A stretch of 6,302 nt of DNA, from assembly GCA_002497965.1 (NCBI GenBank), contig DAFR01000142.1, positions 1 to 6,302 on the forward strand, read 5' to 3'. Under the pieces are notes generated by a model. It was not told the DNA's origin. It ran no database searches and worked only from the letters and a program-made list of their open reading frames with translations. The translations under genes were made by a program, and so were the position numbers. This DNA comes from Methanomicrobiaceae archaeon UBA436. Lineage in GTDB: Archaea > Halobacteriota > Methanomicrobia > Methanomicrobiales > Methanoculleaceae. Shown one piece after another: positions 1-5,888 of the stretch (the first letter of the stretch is position 1; the number at the start of each line of letters is the position of its first letter).

Positions 1-1143
1 GACGATTCCCTCGCCCTTCATCAGGTCGGAGAGCTGCTGTATGATGTACTGCGGCCGCAGGCGATCGTCGTCGCGGTAAGCCGGCGGGAACTGCGCCTTC
101 CAGGTGCCCGTCCGGTTCACCCAGTTCGCCGTATCGCCGCGCTTCTTCATCCGCGCAAGCATCGCCCGGAGCACCCTCCCGACATCCCCGACGATCGGTA
201 AATCGACCTTCTTGTTCTTCCCAATCTCGGCCGGGTCGATATCGATATGGATGATCCGGGCGTTCGGGGCGAAGGCCTCGATCTTGCCTGTAACCCGGTC
301 ATCGAACCGCACCCCGATTGCCACCAGGAGATCGCACTCCGTGACAGCGAAGTTTGCGGCCGCGGTGCCGTGCATACCGAGCATCCCCAGGTTGAGGGGG
401 TGGTCTCCCGGGATGGCGCCAAGCCCCATAAGGGTGGTAGTCACCGGTATGGCGGCGGTCTCGATAAACTCACGGAGTTCGGCTGAGGCGCCGGAGAGGA
501 TCACGCCCCCACCGGCGTAGACGAGCGGCCGCTCCGCCTCCGCGATCAGGTCAACCGCCTTGTCTATCTGGCGGACGTGCCCCTCATACGTGGGCTGGTA
601 GCCCCGAAGCGAGATCGCCGCCGGCGGCGAGGATGCCTCATCCACCTCGCCCGTGCTGACGTCTTTTGGGAGATCGATCAGCACCGGGCCGGGCCGGCCT
701 GTGCCGGCGATGTAGAACGCCTCCTTTACAACGCGGTCGATATCGGCGGCGTTCTTCACCAGGTAGTTGTGCTTCGTGATCGGCATCGTGATCCCGGTGA
801 TGTCCGACTCCTGGAAAGCGTCGTTACCCAGGAGTGCTGTGGGCACCTGGCCGGTGAGGGCGACGATCGGGATGGAGTCCATGTAGGCCGTCGCTATACC
901 GGTTACAAGGTTGCAGGCGCCGGGGCCTGAGGTGGCAAGGCATACACCTACGCGGCCGCTTGCACGCGCGTAGCCATCGGCCGCGTGCGCCGCTGCCTGC
1001 TCATGCCTTACCAGAATGTGCCGGATCGACGAGTCGTAGAGTTCATCGTAGATCGGCAACACAACGCCGCCGGGGTAGCCGAATATGGTATCCACCCCTT
1101 CACGCTGCAGCGCTTCTATCAGAGTCCTGGCTCCGGTCTTCAT
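1..1143 (-). CDS. ilvB: Acetohydroxyacid (acetolactate) synthase large subunit, N-terminal 381 residues, runs off the left edge
   Basis: This is the catalytic subunit that condenses pyruvate with pyruvate or 2-oxobutyrate, using ThDP, FAD and Mg, in cytoplasmic valine/leucine and isoleucine synthesis. The reading frame is open from an ATG at 1143 to base 1 with no stop. Visible family marks are the FGYPGG start of the ThDP Pyr domain (residues 21-26), the catalytic glutamate in RHEQAAAHAADGYAR (E48), SGPGACNLVTG (about 72-82), the FQE motif (110-112) and K124. The central FAD-binding domain follows, with its GMHGTAAAN and RFDDRVTG segments. The C-terminal ThDP-binding domain (GDGS-type motif) lies outside the window. 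The start overlaps the stop of the upstream synthase gene as ATGA. A GGAAGGAG stretch lies almost against the ATG, so translational coupling is likely. The regulatory subunit gene ilvN would be expected next, off the left edge. Identification is firm. Confidence 0.95.
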   Translation of the reverse strand, partial: MKTGARTLIEALQREGVDTIFGYPGGVVLPIYDELYDSSIRHILVRHEQAAAHAADGYARASGRVGVCLATSGPGACNLVTGIATAYMDSIPIVALTGQVPTALLGNDAFQESDITGITMPITKHNYLVKNAADIDRVVKEAFYIAGTGRPGPVLIDLPKDVSTGEVDEASSPPAAISLRGYQPTYEGHVRQIDKAVDLIAEAERPLVYAGGGVILSGASAELREFIETAAIPVTTTLMGLGAIPGDHPLNLGMLGMHGTAAANFAVTECDLLVAIGVRFDDRVTGKIEAFAPNARIIHIDIDPAEIGKNKKVDLPIVGDVGRVLRAMLARMKKRGDTANWVNRTGTWKAQFPPAYRDDDRLRPQYIIQQLSDLMKGEGIV

Positions 1144-2627
1144 GCTCCTTCCCTGAGTAATCTGTTCATACCAGTGATAACCGCTTCGACGCTTGCCATG
1201 ATTATGTCTGTCCGGGCGCCGCGGGAGGTGACGCTCTTTCCGTCCCTGCTCAGTTTCACGGAGACGTCAACGAGGGCGTCTGTGCCGCCGGTTATGGCGT
1301 CGACACGGTATTCATCAAGCCGTACATCCCCGACATCCGCGACCGATCGCTGGAGCGCGCGGATGGCTGCATCCACGGGGCCGTTCCCGACCGCGGCACC
1401 GGTGATCTCCTCGCCGTTGACGAGCATCGTGACGGAGGCGGTGGGCATGGCGTTGCTCCCGGAGACTATGGTGAACTGCCGCAGTTCGAGGCAGGGTTTG
1501 AACTCGATCTCCATGACGGTGTCGGCGATCGTCATGATGTCGGCGTCGGTGATCCGCGTTCCGGCGTCCCCCATCCGTTTGATCCTTGCGACGATCTCAG
1601 CAAGCTGCGCGGGATTGGGGTTATAGCCCATGTCGTGGAGCGCGGCCTCGACCGCTGCAGACCCCGAGTGTTTCCCGAGGACTATGCGCCTCCTCCTTCC
1701 CACCCTCTCGGGTTTAAGGGGTTCGTAGGTGCTTGCGTCCCGCATAACGCCGTGGGCGTGGATCCCGCTCTCGTGGGTGAACGCCATCTCGCCTACGATG
1801 GGTTTGTTGGTCGGCAGCGGCACCCCGGTCAGACGGGCGACGTGGGTCGAGAGGGGGTAGAGTTCGCTGGTCACGATCCCGGTGTCAACGCCGTAGAGGA
1901 CCTCGAGCGCCATCACCAGTTCTTCGAGGGCGGTGTTCCCCGCCCGTTCGCCGAGGCCGTTGACGGTGACGTGGGCGGCGGATGCTCCGGCACGCAGGGC
2001 GGCGACGGTGTTTGCGAGCGCAAACCCGAGGTCGTCGTGGCAGTGGATGGAGAGCGGGGCAAACAGGAGCGGCGGGATGATCTCGGCCGCTCTTTCGGGT
2101 GTGAGGAGCCCGACGGTGTCGCAGAAGCAGAGCCGGTCTGCGCCGCGTTCGACTCCTTCCCGGAAGATCTCTGCCAGGAACGTCTGGTCGGCGCGGGATG
2201 CGTCTTCTCCGGAGAGTTCGACGATCAGTCCGCGCTCTTTTGCGTACTCGACGCTGCTCCAGGCCATCTCACAGACCTGTTCGCGGGTCTTGCGGAGTTT
2301 CTTGCTGATGTGGAGGTCGCTCACCGGGATTACCAGGTGGACGGAGTCTGCCCCGGCGTCGGCGGCGAGGTCGATGTCCGCCGGCAGCGCCCGGACGTAG
2401 GTGCAGGTCTCGGCTTTGAGCCCGGCGTCTGCGATCAGGCGGATGGATTCACGCTCTCCGGCGGATGCGGCTGCGGAGCCTGCTTCGATGACGTGGACAC
2501 CGATACCGGCAAGGTGGGCTGCAATCTCAACCTTCTCGGCCGGCGTCAGGCTGACACCTGGTGTCTGCTCGCCGTCCCGTAACGTGGTATCAAAAAAGCG
2601 GATCGGTTCAGCAAATAAAACAATCAC
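1140..2627 (-). CDS. cimA: LeuA-family alpha-acyl synthase, probably (R)-citramalate synthase
   Basis: The 495-residue protein belongs to the 2-isopropylmalate/citramalate/homocitrate synthase family, which condenses acetyl-CoA with a 2-oxoacid (pyruvate for CimA). The TIM-barrel domain opens with FFDTTLRDGEQTPGVSLTP (residues 11-29; R17 and D18 catalytic/metal). It carries the metal-binding SIHCHDD (H195, H197), the HVTVNGLGERAGN signature (219-231) and THESGIHAHG (284-293). About 385-495 is the LeuA dimerisation/allosteric domain. From memory, the N-terminus and length (about 490) match Methanocaldococcus jannaschii CimA closely. Isopropylmalate synthase remains possible, because specificity cannot be read safely from sequence alone. 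The start is a GTG at 2627. The ATG at 2631 is in another frame, and no other start precedes the conserved FFDTT. No strong Shine-Dalgarno site is seen. The stop overlaps ilvB by ATGA, and AHAS uses the 2-oxobutyrate made downstream of citramalate, which favours CimA. Confidence 0.88.
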   Translation of the reverse strand: MIVLFAEPIRFFDTTLRDGEQTPGVSLTPAEKVEIAAHLAGIGVHVIEAGSAAASAGERESIRLIADAGLKAETCTYVRALPADIDLAADAGADSVHLVIPVSDLHISKKLRKTREQVCEMAWSSVEYAKERGLIVELSGEDASRADQTFLAEIFREGVERGADRLCFCDTVGLLTPERAAEIIPPLLFAPLSIHCHDDLGFALANTVAALRAGASAAHVTVNGLGERAGNTALEELVMALEVLYGVDTGIVTSELYPLSTHVARLTGVPLPTNKPIVGEMAFTHESGIHAHGVMRDASTYEPLKPERVGRRRRIVLGKHSGSAAVEAALHDMGYNPNPAQLAEIVARIKRMGDAGTRITDADIMTIADTVMEIEFKPCLELRQFTIVSGSNAMPTASVTMLVNGEEITGAAVGNGPVDAAIRALQRSVADVGDVRLDEYRVDAITGGTDALVDVSVKLSRDGKSVTSRGARTDIIMASVEAVITGMNRLLREGA

Positions 2628-2666
2628 TCATAGTGGTTTCCACCGGATCATGGTTGGCGGCGAGGG

Positions 2667-2678
2667 AACTTAAAGGTT
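2667..2678 (-). promoter_or_regulatory. Box A-like promoter element, possibly bidirectional (cimA-ilvB and the plus-strand leader)
   Basis: On the minus strand the sequence reads AACCTTTAAGTT, the only AT-rich box in a GC-rich stretch. A start about 25 bases downstream would fall near 2645, about 18 bases before the cimA GTG. On the plus strand the same bases read AACTTAAAGGTT after a purine-rich GAGGGAA (BRE-like). A plus-strand start would then fall near 2697, exactly where the inverted-repeat structure begins. Position and composition are seen directly. Use in either direction is inferred. Confidence 0.4.
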
Positions 2679-2695
2679 GGGCAGGGTTTGAGGCT

Positions 2696-2872
2696 CTCGA
2701 GGCCGGTGTGTCCGGGGGGGTGGCTCGACGAATACCGCTCAACGGGTGAGACGCGGAGACCGGGGAGGGGATATCCCTTCGATACGGTGTCATGGGAGAG
2801 CAGCCCCTCCCCCGGGTTCAAGTGAGAGACTCCTTGAAGATCCTGTCTCCCCCCCGTGGCACGGCCATCGGG
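2696..2872 (+). repeat. Imperfect long-range inverted repeat with nested stems; candidate structured RNA leader or small palindromic element
   Basis: The two ends pair over about 25 bases with small bulges. CGGGGGGG (2713-2720) pairs with CCCCCCCG (2849-2856). GTGTC-side bases 2708-2712 pair with 2858-2862, including one G-U. GGCC (2701-2704) pairs with GGCC (2863-2866). CTCGA (2696-2700) pairs with 2868-2872, including one G-U. Inside, CCGGGGAGGGG (2760-2770) pairs with CCCCTCCCC-C-GG (2804-2815) with one bulged C, and TTCAAG (2817-2822) pairs with CTTGAA (2833-2838). GAGAC/GTCTC (2826-2830/2845-2849) is a competing stem. It may be a structured transcript or 5' leader of immA, or a MITE-like insertion. 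I see no clear target-site duplication and do not recognise a known RNA family. The pairings were read by eye, and GC-rich DNA inflates such matches. Confidence 0.45.
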
Positions 2873-2886
2873 CCAATCGCCATGCA

Positions 2887-2916
2887 CTGCCCGCCCCCGG
2901 TGAAGGGGGCGGGCAG
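2887..2916 (+). repeat. Perfect 12-bp hairpin upstream of immA
   Basis: CTGCCCGCCCCC (2887-2898) and GGGGGCGGGCAG (2905-2916) are exact reverse complements separated by the six-base loop GGTGAA. The hairpin ends 20 bases before the immA ATG. No oligo-T tract follows on either strand, so it is not a classic intrinsic terminator. It could be part of an immA leader RNA, a protein-binding palindrome, or the end of a degraded element; hairpins of this shape also occur at the ends of IS200/IS605-type elements. The pairing is certain and the role unknown. Confidence 0.6.
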
Positions 2917-2936
2917 GCGAAAGACGTTCATCCAGC

Positions 2937-3758
2937 ATGAAGAAGAAAGAAGAGGAGATGGTGGAGGAAAGAGCGCGGGACTTGCTTGAACGATACCTTG
3001 AGATCGAAACCGATCTCGAACTACGGCCGCAATCTCCCATCCCTCCAGGATATCCCGTCCGGATCACCGATATCCAGGAGGTCGAGCAGGTCGCCGTGAA
3101 TCTGCGTCAGGAATGGGGGCTTGGCAATCGTCCGATCGAGAGTCTCACCGACCTTCTGGAGAAGGAGGGGATAAAAGTGGGAACGATCTCCGCTCCAGTT
3201 TCATTTGACGCCATCACATTCTGGCATGACACGACGCCGGCCATCATAATCCGGGATGGGGTTCCCGGAGACCGGCAGAGGTTCAGTATGGCGCATGAAC
3301 TGGGTCACCTCATGGTTGAACCGTCTCAGGATCTGGATGGCGAGAGGGTTGCGAATCGGTTTGCCGGAGCCTTCCTCGTCCCGAAAGAGGCAGCCCTGGA
3401 AGAGTTGGGGGTAAACCGGAGAAAACTGGATCTCTTTGAGTTGCACCTTTTGAAACACCAGTACGGGATGAGCATCCAGGCCTGGGTTCACCGGGCAAAG
3501 GATCTCGGCACCATCCCGGAGAGGGGGTATCGCAGGGTATTTGATCTCATTGATGAGCGAGGATGGCGCACGCGCGAGCCCGGTGACCAGATCCCTCCAG
3601 AAGAACCCAGGAGGATGAAGCGGCTCGTGATGAGGGCGCATGCTGAGGATGCGATCTCCGCGTCCCGTGCCTCCGAACTTCTCGGAATGACCATTTCCGA
3701 GTTCTGTCAGATCGAGGAGGGGCGGCACGGTGGGTTCCCGATTGAGATGTGTGATTGA
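2937..3758 (+). CDS. ImmA/IrrE-family zinc metallopeptidase lacking the usual XRE DNA-binding domain
   Basis: The 273-residue protein is a COG2856/DUF955 peptidase, a family that cleaves or inactivates repressors or antitoxins (ImmA of ICEBs1, IrrE/PprI of Deinococcus). The active site is AHELGHLM (H120, E121, H124). The third zinc ligand is E136 in GERVANRFAGAFLVPK. The N-terminal part (about 8-85) matches the linker that follows an XRE helix-turn-helix in full-length proteins (about 350-390 residues), and that domain is missing. The C-terminal ISASRASELLGMTISEF resembles the tail of the fused family. ATG 2937 is the first start after an in-frame TGA at 2901 and has no clear ribosome binding site. 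ATG 2958, just after GAGGAG, is an alternative and would remove only a charged leader. Third-position GC is lower than in cimA/ilvB, fitting acquired DNA. Its 3' end overlaps the PIN remnant. It may be a 5'-truncated gene or a stand-alone protease. Confidence 0.85.
   Translation: MKKKEEEMVEERARDLLERYLEIETDLELRPQSPIPPGYPVRITDIQEVEQVAVNLRQEWGLGNRPIESLTDLLEKEGIKVGTISAPVSFDAITFWHDTTPAIIIRDGVPGDRQRFSMAHELGHLMVEPSQDLDGERVANRFAGAFLVPKEAALEELGVNRRKLDLFELHLLKHQYGMSIQAWVHRAKDLGTIPERGYRRVFDLIDERGWRTREPGDQIPPEEPRRMKRLVMRAHAEDAISASRASELLGMTISEFCQIEEGRHGGFPIEMCD
3715..3722 (+). promoter_or_regulatory. Strong ribosome binding site for the PIN-domain remnant, inside immA
   Basis: AGGAGGGG lies seven bases before the GTG at 3730, an ideal spacing. 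It decides the PIN start within the immA 3' end and shows that the PIN gene was translated as a coupled second gene of the immA unit. Confidence 0.6.
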
Positions 3759-3798
3759 TGCCAGTGTGGTCATCGATCTCCAGAACGGCGGTATCCTG
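3730..3798 (+). pseudogene. 5' remnant of a PIN-domain ribonuclease (toxin-like) gene
   Basis: From the GTG at 3730 the frame encodes a PIN-type start, with CVIDASVVIDLQNGGIL at residues 7-23. This is the first beta strand with the catalytic aspartate (D10 of CVIDAS), the following helix and the NGG turn. PIN domains are single-strand RNA nucleases and common VapC-type toxins of about 130-150 residues. The similarity stops near base 3798. The frame stays open to 4050, but that part gives threonine/histidine- and arginine-rich sequence and from 3838 is antisense to the HD gene. The remaining acidic residues of the active site are absent, so the product cannot be a working nuclease. It overlaps the last 29 bases of immA, and the strong ribosome binding site is retained. 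It is recognised from its motif alone, over a short stretch. Confidence 0.65.
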
Positions 3799-3837
3799 CT
3801 TACCCACACCCACACGGTTGCCAGCAAGAGGGTGGAA

Positions 3838-5133
3838 TCACCAAACCGTCCTGTCAAGGATCTCTCTTGCATGTTCCTGCACGCTCTGCCGGTGCTCCTT
3901 CGGGCAGAAGATGTAGAAGATCGTTCTGGGTTCACCGGTATAGGCGAGGGTAGAGTAATGCTCGAGCTCCTCGATCTTCCCATCCCGCATCTTGATCAGG
4001 AACGGGAATTTTTCCTTTTCTGTAAGAACGGGCGAGGATTTAAAGAGTGAGTTCTCGATCCTCACCAGGTCTGCGATGATGTAGTCGGGATCACACCCGC
4101 ATTCCTCTGCCACCGCCTTCTCTATCTTCCGTGCACTCTCACCCTCTGCGGCGAACTTCGTCCCAAGGTAGTAGCGGATGTTATAGTTCTCCTCCTGCGA
4201 GACATACATCGAATAGCCACGTTTGAAGAGATCCCTCATCTCCAGCCTCCTGATCAATTCGGCTGCGGTGCTCCCGGGCTCGGAAAGTATTTGCGTTATC
4301 AACCGTGCGTCGTCAAGCGAGAGGTAGTACTCAAGAAAATCCTCATTATTCAGTTTGATCCTCTCAACGTCCACGATACCATCTCTGATGGCAACCTCGA
4401 CCGCTCGCTGAAGCATCCTGTTTGCTGCGACGTTGGTATGATGGTGGTACACCTGAGTATGCATCAGGAACCGTGCCAACCTGAAACTCTCGATCGCATC
4501 CATACCCTTCTCGTGGATGACGATATGTTCGGGCTCCCAGTCTCTCGTCTTCTCGGTCTTCTGGATGGTATGGAGGATGCGTTCGAGGTCAAAGTTTCCG
4601 TAGTTGACACCGATGTGGTAAGAGTCCCGCCTGAGGTAGTCGATCTTATCAGCATCGAGGTTCCCTGACATGATCTGGTTGAGAATACCGTTTTGGTCCT
4701 CAGAAAGAATGGCGGCGACCTCGCCTGCCGCGTCACCCAGGATCGAGCTTATCTCGTCGTCCTCCCCGATGATACGCGTGGTGATATCCTCATGTGTGGT
4801 TTCGTCCCCGTTGATCCTCTTCAACGATGCCTCGAAGACGTGAGAGAAAGGACCGTGGCCGACATCGTGAAGCATGGCGGCGTAGCGGAGATTTATCAGG
4901 TCGTCCTCCCCGATCCCGAGGTGCTCTGCCATGAGGGTGGCAATATGGAGAACACCGAGCGAATGCTCAAAACGGGTGTGGCATGCAGAGGGGTAGACCA
5001 GATGAGCGTTGGCGAGCTGCTTGATCCTCCGAAGCCTCTGGATGGGGGCGGTATCCAGGAGTTGGACCTCATCTGCAGTAAGCCCGATGTAACCATAGAG
5101 CGGATCCCTCACATGCACCTCGTAGGTGAGCAT
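3838..5133 (-). CDS. HD-superfamily phosphohydrolase (COG1078, YwfO-like; probable deoxynucleoside triphosphohydrolase)
   Basis: The 431-residue protein has the SAMHD1/dGTPase-like HD fold. It begins with VRDPLYGYIGLT and PIQRLRRIKQLANAHLVYPSA, the usual opening of COG1078. The metal site is H in TRFEHSLGV, HD in AMLHDVGHGPFSH, and a distal aspartate in LDADKIDYLRRD; HVFEASL and HHTNVAANRML are other conserved helices. Family members such as Enterococcus faecalis EF1143 hydrolyse dNTPs to deoxynucleosides and triphosphate. The substrate here is inferred. A GTG at 5142 also opens the frame but sits inside the GGGAGGG ribosome binding site, so ATG 5133 (nine-base spacing) is chosen. It lies five bases after the stop of the winged-helix gene, hence one operon. 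Length is normal and the metal residues appear intact. It ends 40 bases from the PIN stub, to which it converges. Confidence 0.88.
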   Translation of the reverse strand: MLTYEVHVRDPLYGYIGLTADEVQLLDTAPIQRLRRIKQLANAHLVYPSACHTRFEHSLGVLHIATLMAEHLGIGEDDLINLRYAAMLHDVGHGPFSHVFEASLKRINGDETTHEDITTRIIGEDDEISSILGDAAGEVAAILSEDQNGILNQIMSGNLDADKIDYLRRDSYHIGVNYGNFDLERILHTIQKTEKTRDWEPEHIVIHEKGMDAIESFRLARFLMHTQVYHHHTNVAANRMLQRAVEVAIRDGIVDVERIKLNNEDFLEYYLSLDDARLITQILSEPGSTAAELIRRLEMRDLFKRGYSMYVSQEENYNIRYYLGTKFAAEGESARKIEKAVAEECGCDPDYIIADLVRIENSLFKSSPVLTEKEKFPFLIKMRDGKIEELEHYSTLAYTGEPRTIFYIFCPKEHRQSVQEHAREILDRTVW

Positions 5134-5138
5134 GGCAC

Positions 5139-5693
5139 TCACCCTCCCGATATCCGAAGGTCCCCGAGTAGATCCAGTCCTTTCCGGATCTGTTCATCTG
5201 AGATGTCCCAGGAGAGGGTCCTGGCAATCTCCTGGATCTCGTCATGAGAGAGATCCCTTTTTTCCAGCGTCTGGATATAGTGAACCTTCGCAGCCCAGGA
5301 GAGGATCCTGGAGTCGAGGTTCGCGGTCTTCTTGCAGATGTTGATGATATCTTCTATCTCTTTAATCTCCGGGCCGTGCTCCTCCTTGAGTTTCTGGATC
5401 AGTCCCCTGCCGTCATCTGTAAGCGTGTAGGTGTAGCGCCTCATATATAACGATGAGGTATGACCCGGAGATTCCGGTATCTCCACCCTCTCCTCGATGA
5501 AACCATAGGAAACGAGAGCCTGTATAGCGCCGGCAATCTCTGCGCTGTAGGGGCCGTAATAGTGTGGTCGGTAGCGTGCCTTGATGGCACCCCTGACCGT
5601 CGAGAAGTACCCCAGTTTCTGGATAGTCGTTCGGCCCGAGATCTTACCATCAGCTGCGTTCAGCATTGCGAGGATTCCGTCAAATTCATCCAT
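5139..5693 (-). CDS. Small winged-helix-like protein resembling YwgA / Panacea-type proteins
   Basis: The 184-residue soluble protein opens with a short helix and the segment GRTTIQKLGYFSTVRG (20-35), followed by YRPHYYGPYSAEIAGAIQAL (41-60) and YGFIEE (63-68). The spacing KLxYF...YGPYS...L..xGFIEE is the hallmark of YwgA-like and SocA/Panacea (DUF4065-like) proteins as I know them. A beta hairpin with RRYTYTLTDDGR (85-96) looks like a wing. The rest is helical and charged. No catalytic motif, signal peptide or membrane segment is seen. ATG 5693 has GGAGG seven bases upstream. It is the first gene of a two-gene unit with the HD phosphohydrolase. In Bacillus subtilis ywgA is likewise next to the COG1078 gene ywfO, so a joint function is likely. 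Panacea relatives act as antitoxins, so control of the HD enzyme is possible but inferred. Confidence 0.72.
   Translation of the reverse strand: MDEFDGILAMLNAADGKISGRTTIQKLGYFSTVRGAIKARYRPHYYGPYSAEIAGAIQALVSYGFIEERVEIPESPGHTSSLYMRRYTYTLTDDGRGLIQKLKEEHGPEIKEIEDIINICKKTANLDSRILSWAAKVHYIQTLEKRDLSHDEIQEIARTLSWDISDEQIRKGLDLLGDLRISGG
5142..5148 (-). promoter_or_regulatory. Ribosome binding site that sets the HD gene start at 5133
   Basis: Read on the minus strand the bases are GGGAGGG. They overlap the end of the preceding gene and lie nine bases before ATG 5133. The upstream in-frame GTG (5142) would overlap this site, so it is unlikely to be used. Confidence 0.7.
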
Positions 5694-5700
5694 TTAAAAG

Positions 5701-5740
5701 CCTCCGAGAGGTTACACCGGTCCACAGGGGAATACTTTTT
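5701..5740 (-). promoter_or_regulatory. Promoter and ribosome binding site of the winged-helix/HD operon
   Basis: On the minus strand an A-rich box GGAAAAAAGTATT lies around 5731-5743, preceded by TATAGTTATG. A start about 25 bases downstream would give a leader of roughly 18-20 bases carrying GGAGG (5701-5705), seven bases before ATG 5693. The ribosome binding site is clear. The exact box A is inferred. Confidence 0.5.
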
Positions 5741-5775
5741 TCCGCATAACTATACACATCACTGGCCTCCCTCAC

Positions 5776-5783
5776 TATAAAAT
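5776..5783 (+). promoter_or_regulatory. Near-perfect archaeal TATA box on the plus strand
   Basis: TATAAAAT within CACTATAAAATC stands out in this GC-rich DNA. The expected start is near 5805, just before an ATG at 5808 that opens an 18-codon frame ending at TGA 5862-5864. A GTG at 5798 would lie upstream of the expected start. The transcript would run toward the minus-strand gene that ends at 5984. Use as a promoter is inferred. Confidence 0.45.
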
Positions 5784-5850
5784 CTCTCCACCGCGCCGTG
5801 AAAGTGTATGGAGGGCACAACGCAGGTTTATTCCCACAGTTCGACTTTGA

Positions 5851-5879
5851 GGGTCGTTATTTGACTTATGAGACGACCC
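5851..5879 (+). repeat. Seven-base hairpin in the putative plus-strand transcript
   Basis: GGGTCGT (5851-5857) and ACGACCC (5873-5879) are exact reverse complements around a 15-base AT-rich loop. It lies about 45 bases after the expected start from the TATA box, so it could be the core of a small RNA. No oligo-T tract follows. Its significance is uncertain. Confidence 0.35.
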
Positions 5880-5888
5880 GCGCAGTGA

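Larger units (their letters stand above)
2628..2936. other. Gene-free GC-rich interval between cimA and immA
   Basis: No convincing coding frame exists here. The plus frames give arginine/proline-rich short peptides, and the immA frame is closed by a TGA at 2901-2903. A 139-residue minus-strand frame (2648-3067) lies largely antisense to immA and looks like composition. The interval contains the promoter-like box, the large inverted repeat and the 12-bp hairpin listed separately. It contains no remnant of the XRE helix-turn-helix that would normally be encoded just upstream of an ImmA domain of this type. Confidence 0.7.

Noticed and set aside
1635..2582. A 315-residue plus-strand open frame opposite cimA
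   Set aside because: It is the antisense of a clearly conserved synthase. Its length comes from high GC, and the peptide is glycine/valine/aspartate-rich with no recognisable family.
2787..2805. GTGTCATGGGAGAGCAGCC, reminiscent of SRP RNA helix 8 (GUCAG ... AGCAG)
   Set aside because: The inner stem and GNAR tetraloop that must separate the two motifs are missing, and the flanking stems do not match SRP RNA.
2812..2830. GGGTTCAAG, like a tRNA T-loop
   Set aside because: The five bases on each side cannot form a T-stem, and no acceptor, D or anticodon arm could be placed around it.
2887..2916. Intrinsic terminator reading of the 12-bp hairpin
   Set aside because: No oligo-T run follows on either strand, and on the plus strand it lies directly before a gene start.
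2648..3067. A 139-residue minus-strand frame covering the gene-free interval and the start of immA
   Set aside because: It is arginine/serine-rich, begins inside immA, has poor codon use and no family motif.
4693..5247. A 184-residue plus-strand open frame opposite the HD and winged-helix genes
   Set aside because: It is antisense to two well-supported genes, has no ribosome binding site, and shows no domain.
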